From NCBI GenBank assembly GCA_030530205.1, contig JAUMVK010000002.1:1-64000 (forward strand): a stretch of 64,000 nucleotides of DNA, written 5' to 3'. Position 1 is the stretch's first letter. Every line of letters starts with the position of its first letter. A model generated the notes under the pieces. That model worked only from the letters and a program-made list of their open reading frames with translations, made no database searches and had not been told where the DNA came from. The position numbers and the translations under genes were made by a program. Positions 49,636 to 58,518 of the stretch are shown here, piece by piece. The stretch is from RGIG3701 sp030530205. Lineage in GTDB: Bacteria > Planctomycetota > Planctomycetia > Pirellulales > Thermoguttaceae.

Positions 49636-51363
49636 ATGAAAAAGATTCTTTTCGCGCTTTTACTCGCTTTCGCCCTCACCGCACCCGCGGCGGCGGTGGA
49701 GAATTGCTGCTATAACATGGCCGGGGGTTCCTTCGGCGTCGCCTGGATCGACTCGACCGGGGAATTGCGCGTTTTCGACGGTCAAAAGAGCGTGCGTCTG
49801 CTGGGCTTCTACGAAAAAGCTGACAAAATCGGCGTTCTGGACCTGGACGGCGACGGCCGCGACACCCTGGCGGTCATCAGCCAGAACAAGAAATCGCTCT
49901 ACGTGATCGACGTCGAAAAAACGATCGAAACCGGCAAAGCGGTCATTCTGGCCGACGCGAACGGGAGCAACATCAAGGGCTTCTGCACCGCCCCGGCCGG
50001 CACGGCCACCGAACCCAAGGGGTCGGTCATCGTTTCGACCTACTCGGGAAGTTCCTACATGTGGAACAAAGACTTCGACAAAAAGGGCTGGCCCCCGATC
50101 CCCGGCGACTTTGATCAGGTCTCCTGCGGGAAAATCAAGGCGAAAATGCCGCCTCAGTTCGTCGTCGTGACCAATGGCGACGTTTACTCATACAATCCGG
50201 CCTGGAGCGTTTACTCGCAGAAACTCATGGGCCGCGGCGTGAAAACGACCTTTTGCGGCAACATCGCCCCGACGACCAAAGAGGACGAGATCATCGCCGC
50301 CGCGGAAAACGAAGTTTACATTCTGATTGGGAACAAAACGGACGCTCTGGGGAAGGCCGTCCGGTGCATGACGGTCGGCAAGACCCCGGAAAAAGACACG
50401 CTGATCGCCGTCGATGACAAGGGCGCGATCTGCCAGTACGACCGGACGGAAAAAGCCTGGACGACGCTCGCCGGCGGCATGACCGGCTTCGTCGCCGTCG
50501 TGACCGCACCCAACACGGACGGCTCGTACACGATCTACGCCCGCACGATCGACGGCCTGTACCGGCTTTCCACGGACGGCAAGTCCGCTGAGCTGGTGGA
50601 CGGCCAGCTGAAAACCCGGATCCCGCTCAAGGCCAATGGCAAAATCGTGGCACAGTTCCAGACAGCCGGGAAGCACAAGCCGTACGTCGAGGAGCTTTAC
50701 ACGCCCAACGGCGTCCAGGTTTTGGCCGACTCACCCGCCGACCACCTTCACCACCACGGCCTGATGTACTCGCTGGGGATCGACGACGTGGAGTTTTGGG
50801 GCGAGTACAGCGCCAAGTGCGGCCAGCAAGTGCTCACTGCGCTCGAGTCCGACGAGTCCTCCGTCAAGGCGGAACTGGACTGGGTTTCCTCAGAGGGGGT
50901 CGTTCTGGCCAAAGAGAAGCGCGAGATCTCGGTCGAAAGCGTGGACGGCGCCAACGTGCTGCACTGGAAATCGGTCCTCACGCCCGCCGGAGACAAAGCG
51001 GTCAAAATTTGGGGCCGGTACTACTTCGGCCTCGGAATGCGTTTCGCCCGGGACATGAACGAGAGCGTCCGGTTTTCGAACAGCACCGGAGCTCATGACG
51101 GAGCGATCGTCCGCGGCGACGAGCGGCTGAAGGACTGCAACTGGATCAACGCGGCCGGGACCATTGGCGGCAAAAACGTTTCGGTGACCATCGAGGAGAA
51201 AGAGGGGAACACGCGCCCCATGACCGGCTACTCCATGGGGGACGGCTGGAAAGCGTTCGCATACATGGGCGGCACGATGCGCGTTCACGAAGACCCGATC
51301 CTCCTTGAACCCGGCCAAACCATTACTGCCGCGTACAAAGTGGTCCTCAAAGACGAACCCTAA
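49636..51363 (+). CDS. Secreted propeller-like protein with C-terminal DUF6807 (PmoA-like) domain
   Basis: 575 residues. AAGGAG precedes the ATG and a signal peptide follows (MKKILFALLLAFALTAPAAA). The first ~330 residues are repeat blades of an FG-GAP/WD-like propeller (GVLDLDGDGRDTLAVIS, SYMWNKDFDKKGWPP, IYARTIDGLYRLS). The last ~240 residues match the DUF6807/PmoA-like family: PYVEELYTPNGVQVLADSPA followed by DHLHHHGLMYSLGIDDVEFW. This domain commonly neighbours Gfo/Idh/MocA genes, as here. The domain's reaction is not established to my knowledge. It ends convergent with epmA, 24 bases between stops. Confidence 0.85.
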   Translation: MKKILFALLLAFALTAPAAAVENCCYNMAGGSFGVAWIDSTGELRVFDGQKSVRLLGFYEKADKIGVLDLDGDGRDTLAVISQNKKSLYVIDVEKTIETGKAVILADANGSNIKGFCTAPAGTATEPKGSVIVSTYSGSSYMWNKDFDKKGWPPIPGDFDQVSCGKIKAKMPPQFVVVTNGDVYSYNPAWSVYSQKLMGRGVKTTFCGNIAPTTKEDEIIAAAENEVYILIGNKTDALGKAVRCMTVGKTPEKDTLIAVDDKGAICQYDRTEKAWTTLAGGMTGFVAVVTAPNTDGSYTIYARTIDGLYRLSTDGKSAELVDGQLKTRIPLKANGKIVAQFQTAGKHKPYVEELYTPNGVQVLADSPADHLHHHGLMYSLGIDDVEFWGEYSAKCGQQVLTALESDESSVKAELDWVSSEGVVLAKEKREISVESVDGANVLHWKSVLTPAGDKAVKIWGRYYFGLGMRFARDMNESVRFSNSTGAHDGAIVRGDERLKDCNWINAAGTIGGKNVSVTIEEKEGNTRPMTGYSMGDGWKAFAYMGGTMRVHEDPILLEPGQTITAAYKVVLKDEP

Positions 51364-51387
51364 TCCAATACTACGGCATTTCCAGCT

Positions 51388-52338
51388 TTACGCCACACGG
51401 AACGGGAAGGCGAGGATCTCTTCCAGCGACGACGCGCCAAGGGCCAGCATGATCAGACGGTCCAGACCCACGGCCGTGCCGGCGCAGTTCGGGAGGCCAA
51501 AGTCCATCGCGGCAAGCAGTCGGCTTTCCTCGGGGAGCGTCTCTTTTCCGTCGGCCGCCCGCAGTGCGTTCGTCTCGGCATTGCGCCGGCGCAGCTCGAC
51601 CGGGTCGCAGAGTTCGTGGTAGCCGTTCGCCAGCTCGATCCCATCAACGTAAAGCTCGAACCGTTCCGCCACATCGCCCCGCGCAACGGCCAGCGCCGCC
51701 TGCGAAGCCGGGTAATCGTACAGGATCAGCGGCGCTTCCACGCCCAGCTCCGGCTGGATCCGCTCGCCAAGGAGGAAATCGAGCCAGTCGTCCCGGTTTG
51801 CCGACTCTGAAAAATCAAAACCCTCCGGGATCACCATCTTTTCACGCTGGGCCACCTCCGCCATTTCCGAAACCGACGCGGTGAGCGGGTCCAGGCCGAG
51901 AAACCGCCGGAACGCCTCCCGGTACGTCATGCGGGACGCTGGGCCCCGGCCGAGAATCGCGGCCTGCAAATCGTCCAGAAGCTGAATCCCGCGCTCCAGA
52001 TCGTCGCCCGGGCGGTAAAACTCGAGCATCGTGAACTCCGGATTGTGTATCTGGCCGCACTCGTCCCGGCGGAATACCTTGCAAATCTGGAAGATCGGCA
52101 CGTTCCACGACGCGACGAGGCGTTTCATGGCGAACTCGGGCGAGGTCTGGAGGAAGTATCGGCGCCCGGCCTCGGTGAGACTCATCGGGTCGAGATTCCG
52201 ATCGACCACGGTGTCGGCGCTGAGGATGGGAGTCTCCACCTCAAGAAACCCGCGTTCCCCGAAAAAGTCACGGACTTTCTGAATCAAAAACGACCGCCGG
52301 CGAAGCATCTCCAGCGTGGCAGTAGGGCGAAAATCCAT
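51388..52338 (-). CDS. epmA: Elongation factor P beta-lysyltransferase EpmA (PoxA/GenX)
   Basis: 316 residues, the length of EpmA and far shorter than lysyl-tRNA synthetase because the anticodon-binding domain is absent. Class II synthetase motifs are visible: motif 2 in FRRDECGQIHNPEFTMLEFY (about 88-107) and motif 3 in GTAVGLDRLIML near the C-terminus. EpmA attaches beta-lysine to a conserved Lys of EF-P. The efp and epmB genes are not in the window. The gene lies four bases after the exonuclease gene, and its leader is made of a repeat word instead of a ribosome site, so translation may be coupled. Confidence 0.93.
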   Translation of the reverse strand: MDFRPTATLEMLRRRSFLIQKVRDFFGERGFLEVETPILSADTVVDRNLDPMSLTEAGRRYFLQTSPEFAMKRLVASWNVPIFQICKVFRRDECGQIHNPEFTMLEFYRPGDDLERGIQLLDDLQAAILGRGPASRMTYREAFRRFLGLDPLTASVSEMAEVAQREKMVIPEGFDFSESANRDDWLDFLLGERIQPELGVEAPLILYDYPASQAALAVARGDVAERFELYVDGIELANGYHELCDPVELRRRNAETNALRAADGKETLPEESRLLAAMDFGLPNCAGTAVGLDRLIMLALGASSLEEILAFPFRVA

Positions 52339-52339
52339 T

Positions 52340-52373
52340 TAATTATGAATTATGAATGATGAATGATGAATTA
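52340..52373. repeat. TGAATTATGAATGATGAA word array at a gene boundary
   Basis: Five short words of the ATGAAT/ATTATG type run between the epmA start and the exonuclease 3' end. They encode the last residues of the exonuclease (SSFIIHNS). No inverted partner is visible nearby, so this is a single arm of the element type seen at 5478. Confidence 0.6.
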
Positions 52374-52882
52374 GGGAGTTCTTTTTCCATCTGAGCCATG
52401 ATCAGGGCGCAGGCTCGCGCGTCCTCGAGGGCATCGTGGTGGTTGAATTTGATGTTAAAGTATTCTGCGACCGTGTTCAGCCGGTAGTTCGGAAGCTGCA
52501 CGTGCAGAACGTTCGGGAAGTACTTGCGCGCGGTGCGGCACGAGCATTTCCACGGGTTCGGGATCGGCGGAAGATCGAAATGGTCGAGGCAGGCGTTCAG
52601 GACGCCGCGGTCAAATGGGGCATTATGCGCAACGAGGAGCGAGTCACCGATGAAGTCCCGCATCTGGTCCCAGTACGCGTTAAAGAGGCCGTAGGGACGC
52701 ACGTCCGCGGGCGTGATCCCGTGAACGTCGATGTGACGTGACCAAAAATAAAGAACCGGCGGCCGAATGAGGGTCTGAAACTCCTCAGTCAGCACACCGT
52801 CCACGCACCGCACCAGCCCCACCGAACACGCGCTGTTCATGGAGCCGTTTGCGGTTTCAAAATCGATTGCAACGAAATTCAT
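52343..52882 (-). CDS. DnaQ-like 3'-5' exonuclease
   Basis: 179 residues. DEDDh motifs: Exo I AIDFETA with Asp7 and Glu9, Exo II LVAHNAPFDRGVL near 85-97, and Exo III HHDALEDARACA near 148-159. It resembles the epsilon-type or ribonuclease-T-like single-domain exonucleases. The last eight residues are encoded by a TGAAT-type repeat word, so the native end may have been replaced. The ATG overlaps the stop of the upstream PEP-CTERM gene by four bases (ATGA). epmA follows after four bases. Confidence 0.88.
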   Translation of the reverse strand: MNFVAIDFETANGSMNSACSVGLVRCVDGVLTEEFQTLIRPPVLYFWSRHIDVHGITPADVRPYGLFNAYWDQMRDFIGDSLLVAHNAPFDRGVLNACLDHFDLPPIPNPWKCSCRTARKYFPNVLHVQLPNYRLNTVAEYFNIKFNHHDALEDARACALIMAQMEKELPNSSFIIHNS

Positions 52883-55800
52883 TTTCCAGAGATTTCCAGG
52901 CGAGAACGTTTGTTACATGCAAATGTCACTCCCACCAAACCGAGAATCATCAAAACCCACGTGGCCGGTTCCGGCACGCCTCCGGTTTCGCCGTTGACCC
53001 CTAAAAGGATGCCGCCAGCGGTCGCTATGACCGAAAATTCACTCGGAAGCGTTCCGGCTTCGATCGCCTCGGCGCAAAGTCTCGACATGGAGGTAAACAA
53101 TTCGCTGGAATTGGCGGAATTCAGCGTGTACGTCATGTCCGGATTCCACCCCTCGTCGCCAAAAAGGGCCTGAAGCCCGGCCGAGTCGCCGAAAGTAATG
53201 TCGCCCGTGACCGTTCCGACGGGATTATTCGCGTCGGTGAAGTCGATCGCCAGCAAACCGTCGATCTGCAAATCGCCGCGGATCGTTCCGCTGAGCGTGA
53301 TGGCCGGGTTGGCGTCAGCGGAAACCGAATTCACGAGGACCAGGTCACCGGTGCCCGCTCCAATGACGGCGCCTTCCGCGATCACGAGCCGACCGTTTTC
53401 TACCGTCGTGCCGAGGGAGTAGGGTTTTGCACCCCCATCTCCGGCAATCGTGCCCGCTTTCGACATATCCGCGGTGAGCGTCAGTGTGCCGGCCCCGGTT
53501 TTGATCAGGCCTGTAGTCTTGTCACCGTAGTCGCAAAGCACGCCGGAGTAGGTGAAATCCTCATCCGTGCCGCCGATCTTCACGTAATGCGTATTCAATG
53601 ACCCACCGCTGGGACGGATCAGCATATTCCCGGCAGGGTTGCCGAACTCGAAGACGTTTTTCGCCGGGTCGGTTACTTTCAGGATGATCGGGCCGTTCCC
53701 CTGGTAGGTCGCCAGGCCGCTTGAGCTTGGCCCGTCCTGGAAGAACGTCAGGTCGTTGAGCTGGAACGTTCCCGTAAAGGCCGAGTTGTTGCCGGTGTAG
53801 TAGGACCAGCCGCCGGAGTTCTGAATGACGCCGGAACCGGTTATATCGCCAGAAAGCGTAGAGCCGTGGTCGTACTGGAATTTGCCGTTGGCGCCGATAT
53901 TAATGTCCTGAGCGAAGGTGGGCGTCACCGCGCCGTCTTTTCCTTTGTAGTAGAACGTTCCGTTCTGAACGTCGATTTTCCCGTCGCCCGCCAGTGAGCC
54001 GGTGACGGTCAGCGTCGTGCCCTCTTTGTCGAGTTGGAGGATCCCGTCCGTTCCGACGGTCGTATTGTTGGCGAAGGTGGTGGAGCCGCCGGTGTACTTG
54101 AGCGTTCCGCCCTCGACGGAGACCGCGCCGTTGCCGAGGGCCTTCGGGTACGTCGCGTCCACCGTTCCGGCCTTCACGACCGTTCCGCCGGAGAACGAGT
54201 TGTTGCTCGTCCCTTTCTGCTTGATGGTCAGCGTGCCGTTACCTACTTTTTCCAGCTTGATGTCCGCCTGCAGGTTCGTCTGGATCAGGTCGTCCTTGCC
54301 GAGCGCGCCGACTTGCATCGTGGCCGAGTACATGCCCTGGGGGGTCTCCGTGCTGAAACGCCACTCGTTGCCGGTCATCTGAAGCGAGCCGAATTTGTAA
54401 ACCTGGCCCGCCGCGGTGTTCAGGAAAACGGCCGATGAGGAAATGTTGTAGGATGCTTTCTCGCTGGCGCTCGCGGGGGCCTGGAAGAACGTGAAGTTTG
54501 CGCCGGACATCTGAACCGTGCCCTCGAAGGCCGTATTGTCGCCAGTGAAATAGATGTGGAATTTGTTCGTGTCGCCTTTGACCGTTCCCGTTCCTGTGAG
54601 CGCACCGGCATAATAAATCTTGCTGCTTTGCGTTACCATTTCGAACGTTCCGGTTTTATTGACCAGAATGTCCTCGGAAATCGTGCCATGGTTCGAGTTG
54701 GAATTCGAGAAGTAAAGCGTGGCGCCCGGGTCGGTGGCCGTGTTCGAACCGACGGAGACGGAACCCCGTCCCAGTGCGCCGGAGACGGTGTAAGCCAGTT
54801 TTCCGGCCGTAACGACGGTGCCGCCGCGGTATTTGTTGCCGTTGTTCGTGAGAGTCAGCGTGCCCGTCCCGACTTTCTCGATTTTCATGGACTTGGCGTA
54901 ATCCTGACCGTTGCCATCGTCAAAGTCGGTGAGTTTGCCAGAAAACGTCGAGTTCGTGTTTAACCCACCGATCTGGAGGGTATAATCCGCGGAGGTGTTC
55001 AGGCTTGGGCGAAGCTGACCATTCCCCGACAGTTCGCCGATCTGGAAGACCGTATCGGCCGCATCGGTGGGGAGGAAGCAAACCGTTCCGCCGGATACAA
55101 ACTTTCCTTGCGGAAGGGCCGCGTTCACGCCGGTGAAGAACATGAGGCCGGTGTTCTGAACGCTGCCCTCAAACGTGGTGTTGTTCCCTTTCAGGTTAAG
55201 CGTGTGCCAGTCCGTCTGGGTGTTTTTGAACGTTCCCTTCCCGGTCAGGTTGCCCGTGTACGCGATCTCGCCGTTCGTTGACTTGAATTCGACCAGCTGA
55301 TTTTCCGCGATGAAAATGTTGTTTCGGATGGTTCCGCCATTCCCCTCAAACTGAAGTTTCCCACCGTTCACGGTGAGTTTCATGGCGTTGTTACCGCTCT
55401 GAAGCGAGTTCACATTCGTGAATTTGAGCGTCCCGGCGCTGATGATGAATTCGCTGCTCGGATGGACCGCTTTGGCCGAACTGGTGATGAGAAGTGTACC
55501 GGCGCCGGCCTTCGTGATGATCGGATTGTCCGGCGAGGCGCCCGTATCCTGGAAACGGACGTTCCCGGAAATGGTGAGCGTCGCGTTTTCCGCCACGGTC
55601 CATACCGGTTTGCCGCCGTTATTTCCCCAGCCAGAGCGTACGGTGAAGGGGGCAGTGATCTCCGAGTCCGCGTTAGCTGTCACGCTGTCACGGAAGAGGT
55701 ACGCGCCGTAATCGTTGTGAATGTTCGTCGAGGATGCCTGGACCGTTCCGCCGTTCAGGACGATTTTCGCGATGTTCGCGAACGTACCGTCGTTGGCCGT

Positions 55801-56166
55801 GAAATCCAGAACGCCGCCTTCCTCGATCGTGAACGTACGCGGGTTGCTGTCCGTGCCGAACGGGCTTTTCGAGGCGAAATTGAGCGTTCCCTGACTGCCG
55901 ACCGTGATGGAGGTGACGGACGCAAAACCGTTTTCCTTCCCCAGATTCAGCGTTCCGTTCGTGATGGTGATCGGGCCGGAAAGTTTCTGCGTATGCGTGA
56001 AGGTCACGACCGCCCCGTTTGTGATCTCGGTCGCATCCGTCCAGTTGTACTGATTGTCCGCGGTGTCCGTAATATCAGAATCGATCGTGGCGGCCTGCGC
56101 CCCCAGGCACAGGAAAAGCGTCATGATCGCAGCAATCAAAACCGGGCCGAACGTTTTACGTGACAT
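52879..56166 (-). CDS. PEP-CTERM surface protein with autotransporter-like repeats
   Basis: 1095 residues. Signal peptide FGPVLIAAIMTLFLCLGAQA. The body is beta-helix-like, rich in GTGTLTLT-type PATR repeats (KVGTGTLTLTNNGNKYRGGT, KVGNGTLTIKQKGTSNNSFS, KTGAGTLTLTADM). The tail VPEPATWVLMILGLVGV followed by NKRSR is a PEP-CTERM exosortase signal. GGGGAG precedes the ATG. It is the first gene of a run with the DnaQ-like exonuclease (four-base overlap) and epmA. That is an odd pairing of a surface protein with cytoplasmic enzymes. A second PEP-CTERM protein of the same length, but not a close copy, is at 35469. Confidence 0.88.
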   Translation of the reverse strand: MSRKTFGPVLIAAIMTLFLCLGAQAATIDSDITDTADNQYNWTDATEITNGAVVTFTHTQKLSGPITITNGTLNLGKENGFASVTSITVGSQGTLNFASKSPFGTDSNPRTFTIEEGGVLDFTANDGTFANIAKIVLNGGTVQASSTNIHNDYGAYLFRDSVTANADSEITAPFTVRSGWGNNGGKPVWTVAENATLTISGNVRFQDTGASPDNPIITKAGAGTLLITSSAKAVHPSSEFIISAGTLKFTNVNSLQSGNNAMKLTVNGGKLQFEGNGGTIRNNIFIAENQLVEFKSTNGEIAYTGNLTGKGTFKNTQTDWHTLNLKGNNTTFEGSVQNTGLMFFTGVNAALPQGKFVSGGTVCFLPTDAADTVFQIGELSGNGQLRPSLNTSADYTLQIGGLNTNSTFSGKLTDFDDGNGQDYAKSMKIEKVGTGTLTLTNNGNKYRGGTVVTAGKLAYTVSGALGRGSVSVGSNTATDPGATLYFSNSNSNHGTISEDILVNKTGTFEMVTQSSKIYYAGALTGTGTVKGDTNKFHIYFTGDNTAFEGTVQMSGANFTFFQAPASASEKASYNISSSAVFLNTAAGQVYKFGSLQMTGNEWRFSTETPQGMYSATMQVGALGKDDLIQTNLQADIKLEKVGNGTLTIKQKGTSNNSFSGGTVVKAGTVDATYPKALGNGAVSVEGGTLKYTGGSTTFANNTTVGTDGILQLDKEGTTLTVTGSLAGDGKIDVQNGTFYYKGKDGAVTPTFAQDINIGANGKFQYDHGSTLSGDITGSGVIQNSGGWSYYTGNNSAFTGTFQLNDLTFFQDGPSSSGLATYQGNGPIILKVTDPAKNVFEFGNPAGNMLIRPSGGSLNTHYVKIGGTDEDFTYSGVLCDYGDKTTGLIKTGAGTLTLTADMSKAGTIAGDGGAKPYSLGTTVENGRLVIAEGAVIGAGTGDLVLVNSVSADANPAITLSGTIRGDLQIDGLLAIDFTDANNPVGTVTGDITFGDSAGLQALFGDEGWNPDMTYTLNSANSSELFTSMSRLCAEAIEAGTLPSEFSVIATAGGILLGVNGETGGVPEPATWVLMILGLVGVTFACNKRSRLEISGK

Positions 56167-56342
56167 AAAAATCTCCCCTCGAAAAAAAGACTCTAGTTAC
56201 TTATTTCCTATTTTAAGCGGAAATTCAGCTTTTGCAAGAAATTTTCAGGAAAAAAGTGAAAAAAAGTCCCCAAAAAGAGAAAATTTTTTTGGGAAAGGAG
56301 AGTCCGCTGGCGAAACACCACGTCCGCCCCGCTTCAGGAAGT

Positions 56343-56465
56343 GATTTAAACAGGGATTTTCCCGGATTAAAAAGATTAAAAGGATTTTCTCAGAAAAGAT
56401 TTTATCCTGTTTTCTTTAAAAATCCGTGTAAATCCATTTAATCCGTGAAAATCCGTGTTTAAATG
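56343..56465. repeat. Intergenic inverted repeat (CACGGATT words), one arm mutated
   Basis: The right arm ends CACGGATTAAATGGATT in complement and the left reads ATTTAAACAGGGATTTTCCC, so two CAC words have become CAG/CCC. The loop core AGAAAAGATTTTATCC is diverged. It lies 5 bases before the stop of the VWA gene and 177 bases before the PEP-CTERM start. Confidence 0.75.
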
Positions 56466-56469
56466 AATT

Positions 56470-58482
56470 TTAAAGCGGAGTTTGTTCTGTGGTTTTGCGC
56501 TTTCCCTCCGTGGCGAACAAAACGGCCAGGACCGCGCAAAGGGCCAGCCAGACCAGCGGCCAAGTGATGAAGCGGTGCGAAGTCTCCACCGTTTCCGGCG
56601 CGGCGGGCTGGGAACGGAGCGTCAAAAGAATTTCTTCGGTCATGCGCTGGGCGTCCTGATTTTCCGGGTCCAAAACGTTCCCGCCGCTGCGTTCGGCCCA
56701 CTCGGCCATCGTCACGCGGTCCGGGGTCGTCCGTCGGAAATCGGCCGGTTGGGAAGGAATTTCAAGCGGGAGTTTCTCCGCGGCCGTTACTTCTTCCATG
56801 TTCGGGGCTTCTTTCTGCTCTTTTGGAGCTTTAAGGGCCGGATTTTGTGCCCGGGTTTCGTTCCTTCGGAGGGCGTGAAGCATCTGGACCCAGTACGCGC
56901 GGAAGAACGAGTCGTCGTTTTTGCGCCACCGCCACGAATTATCGGTCGCGTGGAAAAGCGTGGAAACACGGTCTGACCGTCCCAGGATCAGCAGAGGAAA
57001 ACCCCCCACCGAGGTTTGAGCCTCCGCGAGCGCCTGTGCGTTTCGGCTCAGGGCGGGGACGCTCCAGAATGTGTGGATGGGCGGAAGGTTTTCCGGGAGT
57101 TGAATCCCTTCAGACGCGCAAAAAGCCTGACCTGCCGGGAGAAAAACCTCTTTGACTCCAGTCGGGAAATTCTGGAACGTCATACTGTTGAGGGAAACCG
57201 GAAGCAAAGGACTCAGCTCGGAACGAAGCCACGACTCCGGGCGGAAATTCCGGCCTGCGAGCACGACCAGACCATGAGGACGTACGTTTTCAGCCGGTTC
57301 ATCCAGCCACGCGGAACGCATGCGGGAAACATACTCCGTGCCAAGGTCCTGCGGGGAGACCGAGTCGAAAATCACCACGTCCGTTTGCGTCAGTTCCTCG
57401 GTCGATGGGAAATCCGGGCGCAAAAATGCGTCCTGCTCCGGGGCCATCGCAAGCGGCGATGAGGCAGGGGACCAGGTTTCCAGCTGGATCGACGGTTCCC
57501 GGGCGAGAAGGTTTCGAAGATTCCGAAACTCCCAGTCCGGCCCGTTCGTGATGAGGAGCACACGGCACAAATGTTCCGCAACGGTCAATGGAATGGAAAT
57601 TCCCGGGTTCATCGTTGAAAGAATCGGGGATTTGATTTCCGTTTCGAGTCTTAGCGTCTGCGGGCCTTCTGCCTCAGGAGACCAGTTGAAAACCAGCGCG
57701 GCCGAGCCGGAAGTTTCGGGGAAAAGAACCGATTTTTCGGCCAGCGTCCGCCCGTCGGGGGCCTTAAGACGCACGGAAACCGGATGATTTTCGGGGAGAT
57801 TCAGCGCGGAAACACGAAATTTCAGCTCGGACGTTTCGCCCGCCAGAAACGTCGAGGCGGGGTTCAGCCACTCGGCGTAGATTTGTGGGACCTCCTTCCC
57901 GTCGGAGGGGCCGATCACGGCCGGAAAAAGGGCGCAGCAGCGTTTTCGCGTCTCGGCTCCAATGGTTTCAGAGGCGATCCCGTCCGTTGCAATGCCGTCC
58001 GTCAGTAAAACCACGCCCACCAGACGTTCGCGGCCGTCGGAAGTGGAAAAAACGTCCGTCCGCAGTGTGCTCAAGACCGCCGTTCCGAGCGGTGTGCCGG
58101 CCGGGTCCGAGGGGACGATTTCGGAGAGACGGAACATTCGGACCGGGACGTTGGCGCACCGAAGGAGCATAGCCAGTTCTTCCGAAAGATTCTGAGCAGA
58201 TTCGAGCCGGGATTTTCCCGATCCCGCTGGAAGGTTCATACTCGGCGAATCATCCAAAATCAAAGCGAGACCCGGGACCGGGACTTTGTACTCGACCAGG
58301 GCGAGCTGGGAAACGCCCAGAAAAAGCAGAAACGCCGCGGCAAAACGGAACGTACTACGGAGCCGGGACGGATTTTTGTCCCGATGGTTCAGAAAAAACG
58401 CACCAGCCACCAGGATCAGGCCGAAAAGAAAAATCAGCCAGGCGGGAAACGCGGATTGGAATTCCAGGGACCAGTGCAGCAT
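56470..58482 (-). CDS. VWA-like membrane protein
   Basis: 670 residues. Two membrane helices lie near the N-terminus (about 10-30 and 45-63) and one near the C-terminus (about 635-655), so most of the protein faces one side. A von Willebrand A-like domain starts LALILDDSPSMNL near 73-85, with a DxSxS MIDAS-type motif, and LTDGIATDG near 165. A class I glutamine-amidotransferase-like segment (about 310-450) follows. This architecture recalls planctomycete BatA-type proteins. Function unknown. It follows the FliM-like gene by 36 bases. Confidence 0.78.
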   Translation of the reverse strand: MLHWSLEFQSAFPAWLIFLFGLILVAGAFFLNHRDKNPSRLRSTFRFAAAFLLFLGVSQLALVEYKVPVPGLALILDDSPSMNLPAGSGKSRLESAQNLSEELAMLLRCANVPVRMFRLSEIVPSDPAGTPLGTAVLSTLRTDVFSTSDGRERLVGVVLLTDGIATDGIASETIGAETRKRCCALFPAVIGPSDGKEVPQIYAEWLNPASTFLAGETSELKFRVSALNLPENHPVSVRLKAPDGRTLAEKSVLFPETSGSAALVFNWSPEAEGPQTLRLETEIKSPILSTMNPGISIPLTVAEHLCRVLLITNGPDWEFRNLRNLLAREPSIQLETWSPASSPLAMAPEQDAFLRPDFPSTEELTQTDVVIFDSVSPQDLGTEYVSRMRSAWLDEPAENVRPHGLVVLAGRNFRPESWLRSELSPLLPVSLNSMTFQNFPTGVKEVFLPAGQAFCASEGIQLPENLPPIHTFWSVPALSRNAQALAEAQTSVGGFPLLILGRSDRVSTLFHATDNSWRWRKNDDSFFRAYWVQMLHALRRNETRAQNPALKAPKEQKEAPNMEEVTAAEKLPLEIPSQPADFRRTTPDRVTMAEWAERSGGNVLDPENQDAQRMTEEILLTLRSQPAAPETVETSHRFITWPLVWLALCAVLAVLFATEGKRKTTEQTPL

Positions 58483-58518
58483 GGGAAAGAAAAAACGTTT
58501 GAGGAAATTGGTGCGTTG

